Source: Telopea speciosissima (Eukaryota; Streptophyta; Magnoliopsida; Proteales; Proteaceae). Taken from it: a stretch of DNA of 64,000 bases. Position 1 is the stretch's first letter. Each line of letters starts with the position of its first letter. The position numbers were made by a program, and so were the translations under genes. The notes below the pieces were generated by a model that made no database searches, was not told where the DNA came from, and worked only from the letters and a program-made list of their open reading frames with translations. The stretch is taken from the NCBI RefSeq assembly GCF_018873765.1, contig NC_057918.1:9928862-9992861 (forward strand). The letters are read 5' to 3'. Below, piece by piece: positions 47,203-60,444 of this stretch.

Positions 47203-50200
47203 ATGGGAACTTGTGTTTCAAGACCGGAGGGATGTGTGGGAATACCAAAGAAGTCTCAAAAGCGAAGAAGAAGGGCGAAATCGAAGCGAGTCTCGTCCCG
47301 GAAATCCAACGATTCTCTAGATAACATCGCTAAACCCGCCCCGCTCGATTGTGCTTACAGTAATCCTACTTTTCAAGGTTCTTTTCTTTGTCTTACCGCT
47401 CAATACGATTGCTTGATTTCTTCTCCTTTTTGTTTCTTTTTTCATTCTCTAATTTATTTTAATGTGGATTGGAATGACTTTGTGATAAGATCTGGTTCTT
47501 GCATAGTTGGCTTTTTATTTGCGGTTTTGATAATTAGAGAAAGAAAATAGGATTATGGGTTTAGCTGCTGCATTGTCTCCCAAACAGTTAATTTTTAGCT
47601 TGTGCAGTGTGCATGTGTCAGTGAAGGTCGTCTGTGCAAGTCCAAAGTTAGCTTTTGTGTAATTCTTCATTAGAAGTGGTCATTTCTTTTCCCCTTGAAT
47701 ATTGTATGTGGGGAGTCTTATCATGAATTTCACTTCGATGACTAGAATTATTGCAGAGATGGCAGAGAAGTGGGGGTCAGTTTTTTCTTCCTTAAGTCTT
47801 TGTATAGGTTATATTGTACATGTTATCCCAAAAATGTCACCTCGTAAATCTGGCTTTAGGTTATCAAATACGATTTGAATGTGGATCCATCAGAGAGTTT
47901 GAATTCACCTTTTCTAGAATGTTATTAAGGGAGACTTTGATTAGAAGGGTTGTGGATACTCAAATCAACACTAAATATGTCAGTGGATTGGTTGGTGGTG
48001 ATGATTTTAGTATTGGTATTATTATTTTTTTGCGGGGATTATGTGTTTCTGTGGAATGTCTTGATGTTGTTGTTCACAAATAATTATTGGCATATGTTAA
48101 ATTCTAAAGAGGAATTAAGAGAACTAGTGATGTTTGACAGCTTGACACACTATTTGATAACGGTAGCTAGAGGGATTACCTTGATCATGTTGAGTTTCTT
48201 TGGAAGTCGTAGAACAACATTATGAAACGATGAGCTAACTACTTTTAAAAGCTTGAAGACATTGACTGGCCTGTCCTCTAAATAAAAAACTTAGAGAAGC
48301 ATAATATATAACTTTTTTAAACTTACAATTGTTCCTGTTTTCAATGCCAAAAAATAAAAAATGTTTAATCTCTCAAGCTGACGTTATGATCATCTCATAA
48401 GTATTTGTATCTTCAAAATTAGAGTAATAATTTGCATGTTTTTCTAGCTTAATTGTTTGGCAGTCACATCTTATTGGTTACTATTATTCTTACTGTTTTA
48501 AGCTTCCAAGACATTGCAAAGATGTTCTAAAGCAGTATATACTGTTAAAACTTAGAAAAATTTATTCGGAGGGATTATCATTGTATGAAAGATTATAGTT
48601 AAATTCAAACTGGCTGTTATATGATTTAATGTTTTCAATGGGCAGTCGTGATAAAGTTTAATACAGCCTTTTTCTTTTAAAATTTTTAATTTTTTTTTTT
48701 GTCATTTCATGGCTAATAAGTTGATACATGGTCAGTTGAAGTGTTAAATGGAGGTACTTCATCAAATCCATCCTGGGAGCCAAGGCTTTCCTTTTAAGGT
48801 TACTATATGGGACTTGGGGAAAGAAAGCACTGTTTTAACTTACCATCTTTTAATGATTTTCTAGCTCATAATAAAATAGTTATTATTGTTATAGCTTGTA
48901 ACAACAGCAGTTTCTTGTTGTTAAAAATTATTCTCTGGGGTTTTGTTTGGTAATGCTTTCTTCTACAACAATCGAAAGAAATAATTGTAGCACCTCAATC
49001 CCACCCAGATAATCACTTAAGAAGAAAATTTAAATCCCACCAAAACCTAAAATCACTAGAAGGGATTTCCTCAATTTCACTTCTCCAAGAAGACAAAGCA
49101 TTCAATGAATAAAAAACCATCTCTATCATTTTCATAGATGAGAAGGGGCCATCACCAAATTTCTTTGCACTATGCTCTCCAAATGATGCTACAAATGCAG
49201 AACTGAGTAGTTGGCATCTCCATGCAATATCGTCTCATGGCTCAAAATGAGCTACTTTCTGCCTTGTAAGAAATCCGTCACCTTTCTCAGAGTACCTAGG
49301 AAACACCAAACAAAGATATGAACTCTGTTTCATCAAGAATGAGCAGTGCACCAGAAGATGGTTCTCATTCTCATCATTTGGCACAAAAATATGCTCAAAT
49401 TGGTTTCATCCTTGGCTTGCATGCAATGCATTTGAAATGCAGCTTATGTTTAATAGTTGCAATTTTTGTTGACAATTTGAAGTTCATCTCTGGCAGGAGT
49501 TGGGAGGGGTACAGAAATGCTTTCGTTCTGATGATCGATGTTGTTTATCTAGTCTAGCCAGAACAGTGACTGTTTGCTGCAACTATTCTGTGATTTAATT
49601 ATTAATTATGATAAGGGTATTATTGTTATGGATCTCCAATGCAACTTTGAAGGGTGCTTATGTGATCTAGCTGCCTAGAAAATACAGGAAAATCATTCTT
49701 ACTGTGATGCTTGTGATGAGGTACGCTAGGCTGAAATAATAAACACTAGCAAACCCATGAAAACCAGAATCTCATTGAACCAGGAAGCAATTAATATGGA
49801 AAAAAATAAACGTGATTAGAACTTGCAAATCACAAATCTGATCGGGGCTGAAACTAACATATGTTAGAGGTCCTAATGGGGTGAGTATGTGGTAAAAATA
49901 TCAAAGCAAGGGGATGGTTGGATTAGGAGAAACACACATGGACAGAAAATAGTTAGGAAAACTAACATAACTCCCAATCCATCAGTGCGATGGTGCTCAA
50001 GTTTGGGTCATATGAAGTAGAAGGGTAGGGAATCACATATCCAAAATCCAGCCTAATTTGATGGTTAAATTCTCTGAAATCACACTGAAGTTTGAGACTT
50101 AGAAAAGGAAAACAATTCCTATCGCAAGATCTGTAACAGTATGTTAATCAATGGGAGATGAGAAAAACTATAAGAACAACATTAGAGGATTAGATAAAAC

Positions 50201-53200
50201 ACAAAAGAAGTTAGAAATGCCAAGAGAAGGCCACGTCTGCAGAACAGTAAAAGAAGAGGAAGAAAAGAAATGGGAAAAAAGAAGAAGAGAAGAAGGGGAT
50301 ATGACCAAAGTCTTCACCACTTATGGCTTGCGGGAAAGGCTTCACCACCAGTCTCAAACCAAGGATTCACCACCTTGGGTTGCCACTTGTTTCTCCACAA
50401 GGGCTGTGACTGATTCACCACAGTGCACACACTCACATAGAGCTGGTTTTTCAAAACATCAAATCTGTGGGCTAGTGTGCCTTTTGCTCTTTATTTATAA
50501 TAACCAATGAATTGATTACACGAATAGAAACTCATCTTAGTACTTGACTGCCTAGCAAACACTAAAAAGGAATCCTTCTAGAAAGGATCCTTAGCCATTG
50601 CAAGAAAAATAGAAAGCAAATAAAGTAGAAACTAACATGGAATCCTTCTAGAGGATCCATTTCCTGCTACATGCAAAATAAAAAGTAACTAAATTAGAAA
50701 CTTCTACTTAATATCTATCTTAGCCACTAAATAACTCGTGGCATGGAATTAGAAATTAAGAAAACAGAGACTAACTACTTGATCCCGTATAGGCCTTAAA
50801 TCCTTAATATTTGGGCTTATAGAATGGGCCCATTACAATAGAAAATTCAAAATTACTTGGCCCATGACCCATATAGCCCATTGAGGACTTAAATTTAGGC
50901 CTAACTTATTGAACCACAGGTTCAACTTGACCCAAAAAACAGAACGAAACCCAAATCCGAAAAATCTTCTTCCAAGGGATGTGATCTCAACTCTCCCTGG
51001 AGTTTTGGTAAGTCGAGGGATCATTTGCATGGTGGTGCACGTCCAACTTCAGTCCATAAAAGTATTCTGGCCGTTCACGGTAGTTAGGAATGTGTTCCTT
51101 GGGATGTGGCTTCCTATCCTCAAAAAATTCGGTGGCATCATGAATTCAATGTTCTTTACTTCTGGATCAATCTCAGCTGTGAAGGGTGCATCCGTATGAG
51201 TCATTGGAACTGTTTCATCAACCTCCACTTCAACTATATTACCGAGTTCCTTAATCATGACCTCATCGTCCACTGTCTCAGCCTTGTTTGCTTCATTTTC
51301 TTCAATGTAGGCCTCTACAGTAGGAACAGCAAGCACTGTCTACTCCTTTTCATCACCAGTTGTTGAAATCTCTTTAACTTTACCCTCGACTTCAGATTCC
51401 TGTGCTTTGATTGGTGTTCTCCTGTCTTTTTGTGGTGGTATATAGTTGAGATCAGTAGGTAAAGTAGAGGCTAATTCTGGAATGCCCCAACTTTGCTGAA
51501 TTCGAGCCAATCGTTTATCCGGTTGCCTCAACTCCCTAAGAAGTTGATTAAGAACATTTTTGTGTAGGCCATCTCACAGGGACTTAATTCACCATTGGCT
51601 ATAGTTTTGATACCAATTGATTAGGTATGCTAGGCTGAAAACAAACAATAACAAACCCATAAAAATCACAATCACTATGTACCAGAAAACTATAAATATG
51701 ACAGAAACTAAACGTAATTAGAACTTGCAAACCACAAATCTGATGAGGCTGAAACTAACATATGTTAGAGATCCTAATGGGTTGAGTATGTGGTAAAACT
51801 ACCAAAGCAACATGATGGCTAGATTAGGAGAAATACACGTGGACAGAAAATAGAAAGTAAATGAAAACGGGAAATAGTAAGGAAAACTAACTCTCAATCC
51901 ATCAGTGCAATGGTGTTCAAGTTTGAGTAGTATGGACTAGAAGGGGAAGGGAATCATATCCAAATCCAGCTTAATTTGATGGTTAAGTTCTCTGAAAACA
52001 CAGGCTGAAGTTCCAGACTTAGAAAAGGAAAAAAACAACTATTGCAAGACCTGTAACAGTATGTTAATCAATTGAAGATGAGAGAAACTATAAGAATAAC
52101 AATAGAGGATTAGATAAAACACAAAATAAGTTAGAAATCTCCCAAGAGAAGGCCACAGTAGAGAGAGAATATCTGCTGAAAATTCTGCAGAACAGTAAAA
52201 GATGAGGAAGAGAAGAAGGGGATATGTCCAAAGGATTATGCACCCATGGCCTGTGGGAAAGGCTTCACCACTAGTCCCAGACCAAGGATTTGCCACCTTG
52301 AGTTGCCACTTGCTTCACCACAAGGGCTGTGACCGATTCACCACAATGCACACTCACATAGAGCTGGTTTTTTAAAACATCAAATCTGTGGGCTAGTATG
52401 CCTTTTGTTCTTTATTTATAATAACTAATGAACTGATTACTAGTTGGCTGCGAAGCCAACACTAAATAGGAATCCTTTTAGACAATTCATTGCTATTACA
52501 TGCAAAATAGAAAGTAACAAAATTAGAAACTTCTACTTAATATCTATCTTAACCTCTAGATAACTCATTACATGGGATTAGAAACTAGGAAAATAGAAAC
52601 CGACTACATAATCCCATATAGGCCTTAAATCTAGGGCTGTAAACGGATCGGATTCGGCTCGGATAGTGCTATATCCGCATCCGCATCCGCATCCGATTAG
52701 CTATCGGACGGATTCGGATAGTGCTAAACAGATACAGACACGGATACGGATCGGATATTTTATCCGTTTACATGTAAATATAGCTTTTCGGATAGCTATA
52801 GCCTATCCGTATCCGCATCCGTTTAGCTTTCGGACGGATTCGGATAGTACTAAACGGATACGGACACGAATACGGAAACGGATTTCGGCTATTCGTTTAC
52901 ACCCCTGAGTTAAATCCCTAATATTTGGGCTTATAGAATGGGCCCGTTGCAATAGAAAACTCAACATTACTTAGCCCATGACCCATATAACCCAATGGGG
53001 ACTTAAAATTGGGCCTAAGTTATTGAACTGTGGGTTCAACTTGACCCAAAATAACTGAACCAAACCAAAATCTGAAAATTCTTTTCCCAAGGGATGTGAT
53101 CTACTTCGGGTTGCCATTATTGACCTTTCTATTTTTATCAAGGTTGAAAGGGTGGATGGAGGTATCTTGGAGGAACCTTTGTTGGGTAGTAAATTTGGCC

Positions 53201-56200
53201 TCAAGTGGAACTTTTTTATTTTGTAATGCTGTTTTGGACCTTAATGTCCTCCAGAGCTGAAGATACAAATGATTTGTCATGGAACACTGATGATGAAGAG
53301 GGGCAACAACTCTTCAGAGAGAAGAAGGCTTCTGATACAGATCTGCCTCAAGTTACATCAATAGGGAATGTGTTCCTTTTTCCCTCTTCCATCCAAGGTT
53401 GTGGACCTTGGGGCACACCGGGAAGCCTGATATTGTTCTTTCCTGGGTTTTTAGATGTCAATTTTCTTTGCTGAGGAGGTCTTTGGATTGAGAAGAAAAT
53501 AAAAAATTATTCCATTTTACAAAAGATATGGGGTGTCCATTTACCTTTCTGTATTCCTCTCCTTGCAGTGCCTGAGTTTACTCTCTATTTTTTGGGTTTT
53601 TTTTTTTTTTGGGAGTGGGGGGGGGGGGGGGTGCACTCTATGTGATCATTTTGGGAGTCCCTATATGTTATGGTCAAACAGTATTTCTGTTTGCTGATCT
53701 GTTGGTTTGAAGTTTTTTATGAAGAGGAGTTGGAGATTCTTTTTCTTTTAATTGCATGTTTTGTGGTTAGGACATATTGTAGGCATAGTTCGAAATTTCG
53801 TCTCGTCTCGCCATTTCGGGCTGGTTGAAATTTCCGAAATTTTTGCGAAATATGGTATTTGTTCTGCTATATTTCGGCACTCCCATCTCGGTGGTTTTTT
53901 TGCCATATTAAGGCCCGATACTTCATGTACTCCCTTATTTAAGCTAAATAAACACATTTAAACCTTCATATTGCAAAAAAATGAACTCAAAGTGGTGTTT
54001 TGGGTTTGCACCCTTGATTGACAGTATACGGTTGGACCCTTATGTATAAATAGTTAAATATACATTGTTTAAGTACTAAAAGACAAAATAAGAAATTTAA
54101 ACAAAGTAATGAAACAAATTTACGAAATTTCACGAAATATACCGAAATTTCATGAAATTTGAACATTTTTCATTTTGGAAGCCCATCTCGTCTTGGTAGT
54201 GTCGAGATTTCTGAAATATGCCAATATATCGGCAATATATCACGAAATTTTGAACCATGATTGTAGGTTAGCTGGCTAGACGCAACTAGGCTCCAAGATC
54301 TGTGTATGTAGCCCCAAACTTTTTCCACTGAAGATCATTATTAATGAAATTGTTAAGCAATCAGGGAGTTGAAAGTGCATCACGTAAGATCTCTCGAAAT
54401 GAAGTTTCAGCCTTTATGTATATAAACCTAACAAGTAAACTGCAGTGCTTGAGGGATATGATTTCACTTGCAGTCTAGTTTTGCTCAATCTTGAAATGTT
54501 AATGATTTTCTTTTTATTTGTTTAAATATTCTTACTTTTATACTCCCACTTATAATTTTACAATTGTGCAAGTCATGGGGGAAAATGATTGTTCTTTGAA
54601 TCCATTGTTAACATTGCTGTTTGTGATTAATGTTTTACTCCATATTATATCATCTGTTGATATCAATAACAAGATGCTTTTGTCCCACTTAACCCAACCA
54701 AAAAAGAAAAAAGAAGAAATTGATATAGTAATTTGTTTCTTGTTCAACTTCTTTTTAGTTCCAATCAATGTTTGAAATCTCAGCAAAAGTTTGTCGAAAT
54801 TACCGAAATATTTTGATTTTGCAACAAACATAATTGAAATTGCTGTCAAACTTTTGCCAAAATATAAGGCAATGTTTGAAATTCCGCCGGAATATTTCGG
54901 TTTCGGCAGGGGGCAGAATGGCCTAAAAAAACTAAAATTTTGAACAATATCATCTCTTTTTGTTGATTTTTGCTGCTGACCTGGTTTCTGTTGCAATGTG
55001 ATGACATCAGCTGGGAACATTGAGGAGGCGTGGTTTGATTCTGTTGCAATATTCGAGTCGGACTGCGATGACGATTTCCAAAGTGTTCCTGATGGTATGC
55101 CTGTGAAGCTCACTAAGCATAAGAATCCCTTTTACATTCTGTTTAGTTGAAGTGAGGGAATGTTGTACTGCTTCTTTTGAATAGTAACTTCACACATTTT
55201 CGGTTGTGAAAGATCTTAAAATGTTTTTCATCTATTCGTTGAACTCTCTAAAATTATCTGTTGAAAAGCCCAATTCAACCGGAACATGGAAAATGAAAGG
55301 CAAAAGTTCCAATTTTCTTTTACTTCACATTGCCCTTTTGATGGTAGATGGAAAGTGATGGAAAATGCTTACTTTTATTCTATCCCTTTCCTTCTTGTCT
55401 TCAACACTCTTACTTTCCCTTACTCTGACCGTTTAGCCTTAACTTTTGTTCATTACTTTTTGTTGAATTGTGAATGATTTGTTTACCTTATGCAGATGCT
55501 TCGTCTTTAAATGGTTCTGAGAGTGCATCCATCTCTAGTATTCCATCTCTGAGAGATACAGCTCACGAAGACTGTAATGGCAGTCATCCAAGTGTTTCTT
55601 CAACTGTCCAGAAGCAGAAGCCAGCTGAATCATCAATCGGAAATTCAGCATGCAATTCTGTCGGTGAAGTTGCAAAAAATGCAAGTCCTCGGGTCATGCA
55701 TTCCGATGATGCTGACTCTCAAATGAAATCTGATGGCCCTTTACATGGAGGGCAGCCTCCTGTTTCCCATGATGAAATCTCTAGCTTCTCTGGGGATGAT
55801 TCTGCTGGCAGGGAGGGAGGAGTACTGGACTATTGTGGAATTCTTCCAAACACTTGCTTGCCTTGTCTTGCTTCTACTGTCCCCTCAATTGAAAAGAGAA
55901 GATCCTTGAGCCCTGGTCCACCTAGTACAAGAAAAAAGGCCTCTTTGAAACTTTCCTTCAAATGGAAGGACGGACATCCCAATCCTGCATTACGTAAGTG
56001 TTCATTGTCATTTTGAAATTTGGTTGTTCAGTCAAACATAAATCTGTCCTGTTGCACTCAGATTATTTGATATGGCTGTTAACACTGCTTGCTACTGAAA
56101 TTCAGGATATGAGCATTCATCTTGTTTTGACTGCTAAATTATCGTTTGTTATGTATAAAAGGTTATGGATAATAACCATGTGTTGTTATTATCCATCTTT

Positions 56201-59200
56201 TAGGTTATGCATATAAGATTTCACCTGAATCATTCCGATAATTTGTGGGCCTTGATTTTTAGTAGTTGTGATATGTTGGTAGGCCTTGTAGCAGGCTGGA
56301 TTAACATACAAACTTTTATTGGAGGTGACTCAAATATGTTCTTCTCTGTTTCTTTTTCAGTTTCCTCAAAGATGCTTTTGCAAAGACCTATAGCAGGTTC
56401 CCAGGTTCCATTCTGCCCAGTAGGGAAGAAAATGTTGGATTGTTGGTCACATGTGGACCCTTGTACTTTCAAAGTCCGAGGAGAGAACTACTTTAAGTAA
56501 GGGAACAGTTTTCTGTTGGTTATGTTTTCTATCCCTGTTATCAAACAAATTTGTAGCATGGAGTTGTGTTATGAAGAAACATACTTGCATTTTCTACATG
56601 TAGCTTTTCTTTTAGTGTCTGAACTCCTGTCAACTCTTTTCTTATTTTATCATCAATACAATACCTGTGGCAGGGATAAAAAGAAGGAATTGGCTCCAAA
56701 TTATGCTGCCTATTATCCGTTTGGTGTTGATGTATTCTTGTCGCCGAGGAAAGTTGATCATATCGCTCGGTTTGTGGAACTCCCTACTATAAATTCATCT
56801 GGAAAATTACCACCAATTCTTGTGGTAAATATTCAGGTATTCTTGTCATCAACTTCCAGTGCTTTTTTACTCTTCATCAGTTATCTATGTTTGTTTCACT
56901 TGAACACATTAACCTTTTATATTCTTGGGAAATATTGTCATTTGGCATTGTTAAACAAAAATTGCATTATCCACAAAGAGACTATCTCTGAATATTTCTA
57001 ATGCTAACACGCTATTGTGGTTTCTGTAGATTCCATTATATCCTGCTACAATCTTTCAAGGTGAGACTGATGGCGAAGGGATGAGCTTTGTTTTGTACTT
57101 CAGGCTTTCTGATAGCTATGCTAAAGAACTTCCTCCTCAGTTCCAAGAAAATATCAGAGTAAGGCAAAAAAATTAGAATTCAATTTTATGTATGGCAAGA
57201 TACTTCTCATTTTATCATGTTGGTTTTAATGAACAAATATTACCTAGTTTTTAAAGTACATTTGTTTGGAATGTTATTTGCAAGTATTCCCTGTTGTTGT
57301 TTGTGCAAGATGTTTGATATTTATTTGTTTATTACATCGGAAAAGGGTATTCTATATTTCGTTTTATTAATCTTTCTCTTATTTGCAATTCATTTATTGG
57401 TTTATGTCAATGTTTCTTTTTGGAGCAGAGGATAATTGAGAAGGAAGTAGAAAAGGTCAAAGGTTTCCCTGTAGATACCATTGTTCCCTTCAGGGAAAGG
57501 TTAAAGATCTTGGGTCGTTTGGTAAACGTGGAGGATCTTCATTTAAGTGCAGCTGAGAGGAAACTCATGCATGCTTACAATGAAAAACCTGTTCTTACAC
57601 GTCCTCAACATGAATTTTACTTGGTAAGCTTGTGTTTTCTTGGTCAGATTGGTTTACTGTGATTTGCAGAGTTGCATTTTTGTTATTTATGACTACTCTG
57701 ATCCTAAAGTATGTCATCACCTCCTCTTTTCCCCTTTGTTGGACATGGTTTAATTATGTTGAGTTGAATCTCTCTTCCTTGTCCTTTCCCTTGTAAGAGT
57801 AACTTATAATTGCTAACTTGGATTGTTGCTATTCTTGACCCTTGCAAAAGATAGATTGACAGTGTGAGATGACAAACACAATTGGTCTAAAACATGGACT
57901 GAAATGTTCCCCCCCCCCCCCCCTATATTAATGCCTTTAGGACTATAATTCCACTCAAGTTATCAATGGTGAATATTCAAAATAATTTTGTATATCTTTT
58001 TGCCTCAGGATGAATATATCCTCTAAACCTTTGTTTTATAATGAAGAGGCAGTTCAGGGATGTAAGGAATTCTAGAACAAGTTTTTTGTTTATTACATCC
58101 AGATTGGTATGAACAGATTCTTCTTACATTCATACCATGACAAGATCAATTGACCTGCCCCTTGTCCTTGGGTTAACACCTCCCCCACCCCCCTCCGCAC
58201 AGGGTTATCTTGTCATTGTCGAAGCTACTTCTGATTGTTGTTCTAAACAGCCCATATAGTGACATTGATGAAATTCATAGTGACTCAGGATGGACTAGAC
58301 TTCCTGTTCCATGGGAATAAAATAAAATTTTCTAAATCTAAGTGCTTGGCACAGTTGAGAAAACCTGAAGTTACTGGGAAAAACTGTGGTTATTAGCATG
58401 TAAAATTGTTATCTGATTTGAATCCTGTGGTTATTGGACTGCCTTATTTGAATTATTTGTTGATTTATTCTGTTCTGGACCTGTTCAGGAATATTGGAGT
58501 GGAAATTGTGTTGTCATTCACATTTGCTTAAATTGTGGTACCTTTTATTCTATTTTGCACTGAATTGATCACCTATCAGTATTAGCCAAAAAAAACCTCA
58601 TTCATTAGAGACATTCTGGCTAATGTTTCTACCCCCCAAAAAAAGTGGCTAATGTAGCCAACCTACAGTTTGGATCCCACCTCCATTTTTGATGCAGAAC
58701 TCAATTATCTGATAGCTACCTTGGCATGTGCTTGCTTTCTATTTATCCATCTCAACTTCAAATAGGGATCTGATTGTGAATCATGGAGCAATTTTTGAAT
58801 AAAATTGAATATATTTGCATCCAACATTTTCCCTTCTTCTCATCTCACCCCAACCCCCCCCGCCCCTTAAAAAAAAAAAAAAAAAAAAAAAAAAACACAT
58901 TTCTTCAAAAGAAGTACTGAACATAGAAGGACTCTAGAAAATACTACTTGCTGTTATCACGTATTCCTCACAGCCATGACTCCCTGAAATCTTTTACAGG
59001 GAGAAAACTACTTGGAGATTGATTTGGATATGCACAGATTCAGTTACATCTCTAGGAAAGGTTTTGAAGCATTCCTAGACAGACTGAAACTGTGTATATT
59101 GGATTTTGGCCTTACAATTCAGGTAAGGTTTTCCATTCAGATTCAAAACAAGGTTAAATTGGTTCTGAATTTATAATCTGTTATTCATCAATGCTTCGTG

Positions 59201-59318
59201 TTACATTTTTGTACTGGCACAGGGAAACAAGGCTGAAGAGTTGCCAGAGCAGATCTTGTGTTGTGTCAGGTTGAATGGTATTGACTACACAAATTACCAG
59301 CAACTGGGGTTGAGTTAA
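47203..59318 (+). CDS. EDR2-like DUF1336 protein
   Basis: Nine exons: 47203-47377, 55011-55094, 55496-55993, 56361-56496, 56674-56836, 57030-57158, 57429-57623, 59000-59122 and 59223-59318. All have GT-AG borders, phases are consistent and the protein is 532 residues. It matches the plant 'ENHANCED DISEASE RESISTANCE 2-like' DUF1336 proteins of the short type without PH and START domains. The N-terminus [13 protein letters not shown] fits N-myristoylation at Gly2 with Cys4 nearby, followed by a basic [20 protein letters not shown]. Next come NPTFQ and [20 protein letters not shown], a Ser-rich linker, then [16 protein letters not shown] and [14 protein letters not shown]. The DUF1336 domain runs from about 255 to 520: [69 protein letters not shown] and [21 protein letters not shown]2 homologues are linked to lipid binding and restraint of cell death; the role here is inferred. 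Intron 1 is 7,633 bp and carries several transposons. Confidence 0.95.
49714..53103 (-). mobile_element. Non-autonomous LTR retrotransposon in EDR2-like intron 1
   Basis: Two direct repeats, 49714-50989 and 51618-53103 (the second includes a 278-bp insertion), are about 88-90 per cent alike by eye. Both begin TGAT..AGGTAYGCTAGGCTGA. Read on the minus strand the LTRs run TGAGATCAC...CTAATCA. A primer-binding-site-like TTGGTATCAAAAC (initiator-Met type) lies right after the 5' LTR and a purine tract CCAGGGAGAG right before the 3' LTR. The internal region is only about 630 bp and has no protease, integrase or reverse transcriptase, so it is a short non-autonomous type that needed a helper. The family is unknown. 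The LTR difference suggests an age of several million years. No clear target duplication was seen. It lies antisense to the host gene. Confidence 0.8.
52632..52909. mobile_element. hAT-like word-repeat element nested in an LTR, copy 2
   Basis: It starts 'tagggctgtaaacggatc' and ends 'cgtttacacccctgag'. The flanks repeat TTAAATC (52625-52631 and 52910-52916), 8 bp if one mismatch is allowed. The other LTR has the uninterrupted site 'ccttaaatccttaat', so the insertion is proven by its own empty twin. Inside are two related units of about 110 bp made of 'ggatacggat' and 'tatccgcatccg' words around the palindromic centre 'ggatcggatattttatccg'. No coding capacity. Confidence 0.82.
53778..54266. 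mobile_element. Word-repeat element (CGAAATTTC type)
   Basis: Imperfect inverted ends ('atagttcgaaatttcgtc' and 'cacgaaattttgaaccatg'), with 'gaaatttccgaaat', 'tatttcggcac' and 'acgaaatataccgaaattt' words next to both ends and an AT-rich middle. It lies in EDR2-like intron 1. Confidence 0.6.
54766..54930. mobile_element. Second CGAAATTTC-type fragment before exon 2
   Basis: The words 'cgaaattaccgaaatatttt' and 'ccggaatatttcggtttcgg' occur, with 'caatgtttgaaat' repeated at its start and near 54872. It ends about 80 bp before exon 2 of the EDR2-like gene. Confidence 0.45.
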
Positions 59319-60444
59319 GAACCCCTTTCACCAAAATAACTGCTGAGTTGATGTAACAATTTTCACTTCATAAAAATGCTGGTCAAGCTGTTTTCTACAG
59401 AAGAAGCCCTAAGAAGCATATTCTTTTTCTGCATTTCTTGTGTATTTATTATTCACCTGGGAAGTTTGGAAAAAGAGATAAGTTGAGCAAAAGGATTTCT
59501 CATAGTGGCACAGCGATCTATTCCTGGCATCTCTGCTTTTTTGACTCATCCATGTGGAGATTATTGAAACAATTGGAAATTCAGAAAATGGAAGAGCAAA
59601 GGGGGAAGAAAAAAAAGGAGGTTAAACGAGAGTTCGAGTATTTTTTTTTTTTGAATACAAAAGGAAATGTTTACTCTCTTTGTTTTTCGAAGAGCCATTC
59701 CTTTAACCTTTTAGTTAGTCAGCAACCTAATAAAAAGGAATGGTAGCCTAAGTTGCTCACTCAGTTTGTATTTAAGAATCCAAAAAGCCGAGAATTGCAA
59801 TTGACTTTCCTTGTTTGAATAACACGGCCGGAGTCTCCTCAACTTGCTCTCTTTAATCACTTCTCTTCCACTAAAATACCTCTTGTAGAAATTCTTGTTT
59901 CTTCATCCTCTTTAAATGCTTTGTTAAACCTATGAGAAATCCTTGAACTATTAAGGCAAAAGTTTCCTAATTAAATGGGCATATCTAGAGACGTTCTATA
60001 TGTGTACCCTTTATTTTCCATATGGAGAAATGATATAACAATCCTCACCATTGAACATTAAGTAATGATGTGAATAGGGTATTCGTCAAATTTCGTTCTT
60101 GAATTCAATCATAATTTCATCCCATCTTAAGGCATACCCTTCCGTGTGTATGTTCATGCAATACTCGTAGTCCCTAACATCCTTCTGAATTCGTCTAATG
60201 CTTTGTTTTGTTATTTGGCTAACTTGGCTTGGGCTGAAACTTGACACTTGATTAGGAGGACCTTAGGGTCTACCTCTGTTCATAAAATTTATCATCATCT
60301 GACCTGTCATGTGGTAGGACAAGGTGCACGTCTATTTATTCTTTCCAAGACTCCCTGTGTAGGAGTTCCTATGCCCAACCTTAAAATCCTATGGATGTTG
60401 CTAGAGATTAAACCCTCAGGTGTATTCATTTATCAATCTTTATG
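59319..60444. other. 3' UTR of the EDR2-like gene and intergenic DNA
   Basis: The first part should be the 3' UTR. A frame at 59438-59746 has no family features. Nothing else is supported. Confidence 0.35.

Noticed and set aside
53205-53474. 89-codon frame in EDR2-like intron 1, considered as an alternative exon
   Set aside because: It does not match the DUF1336 family between exons 1 and 2, which join perfectly without it.
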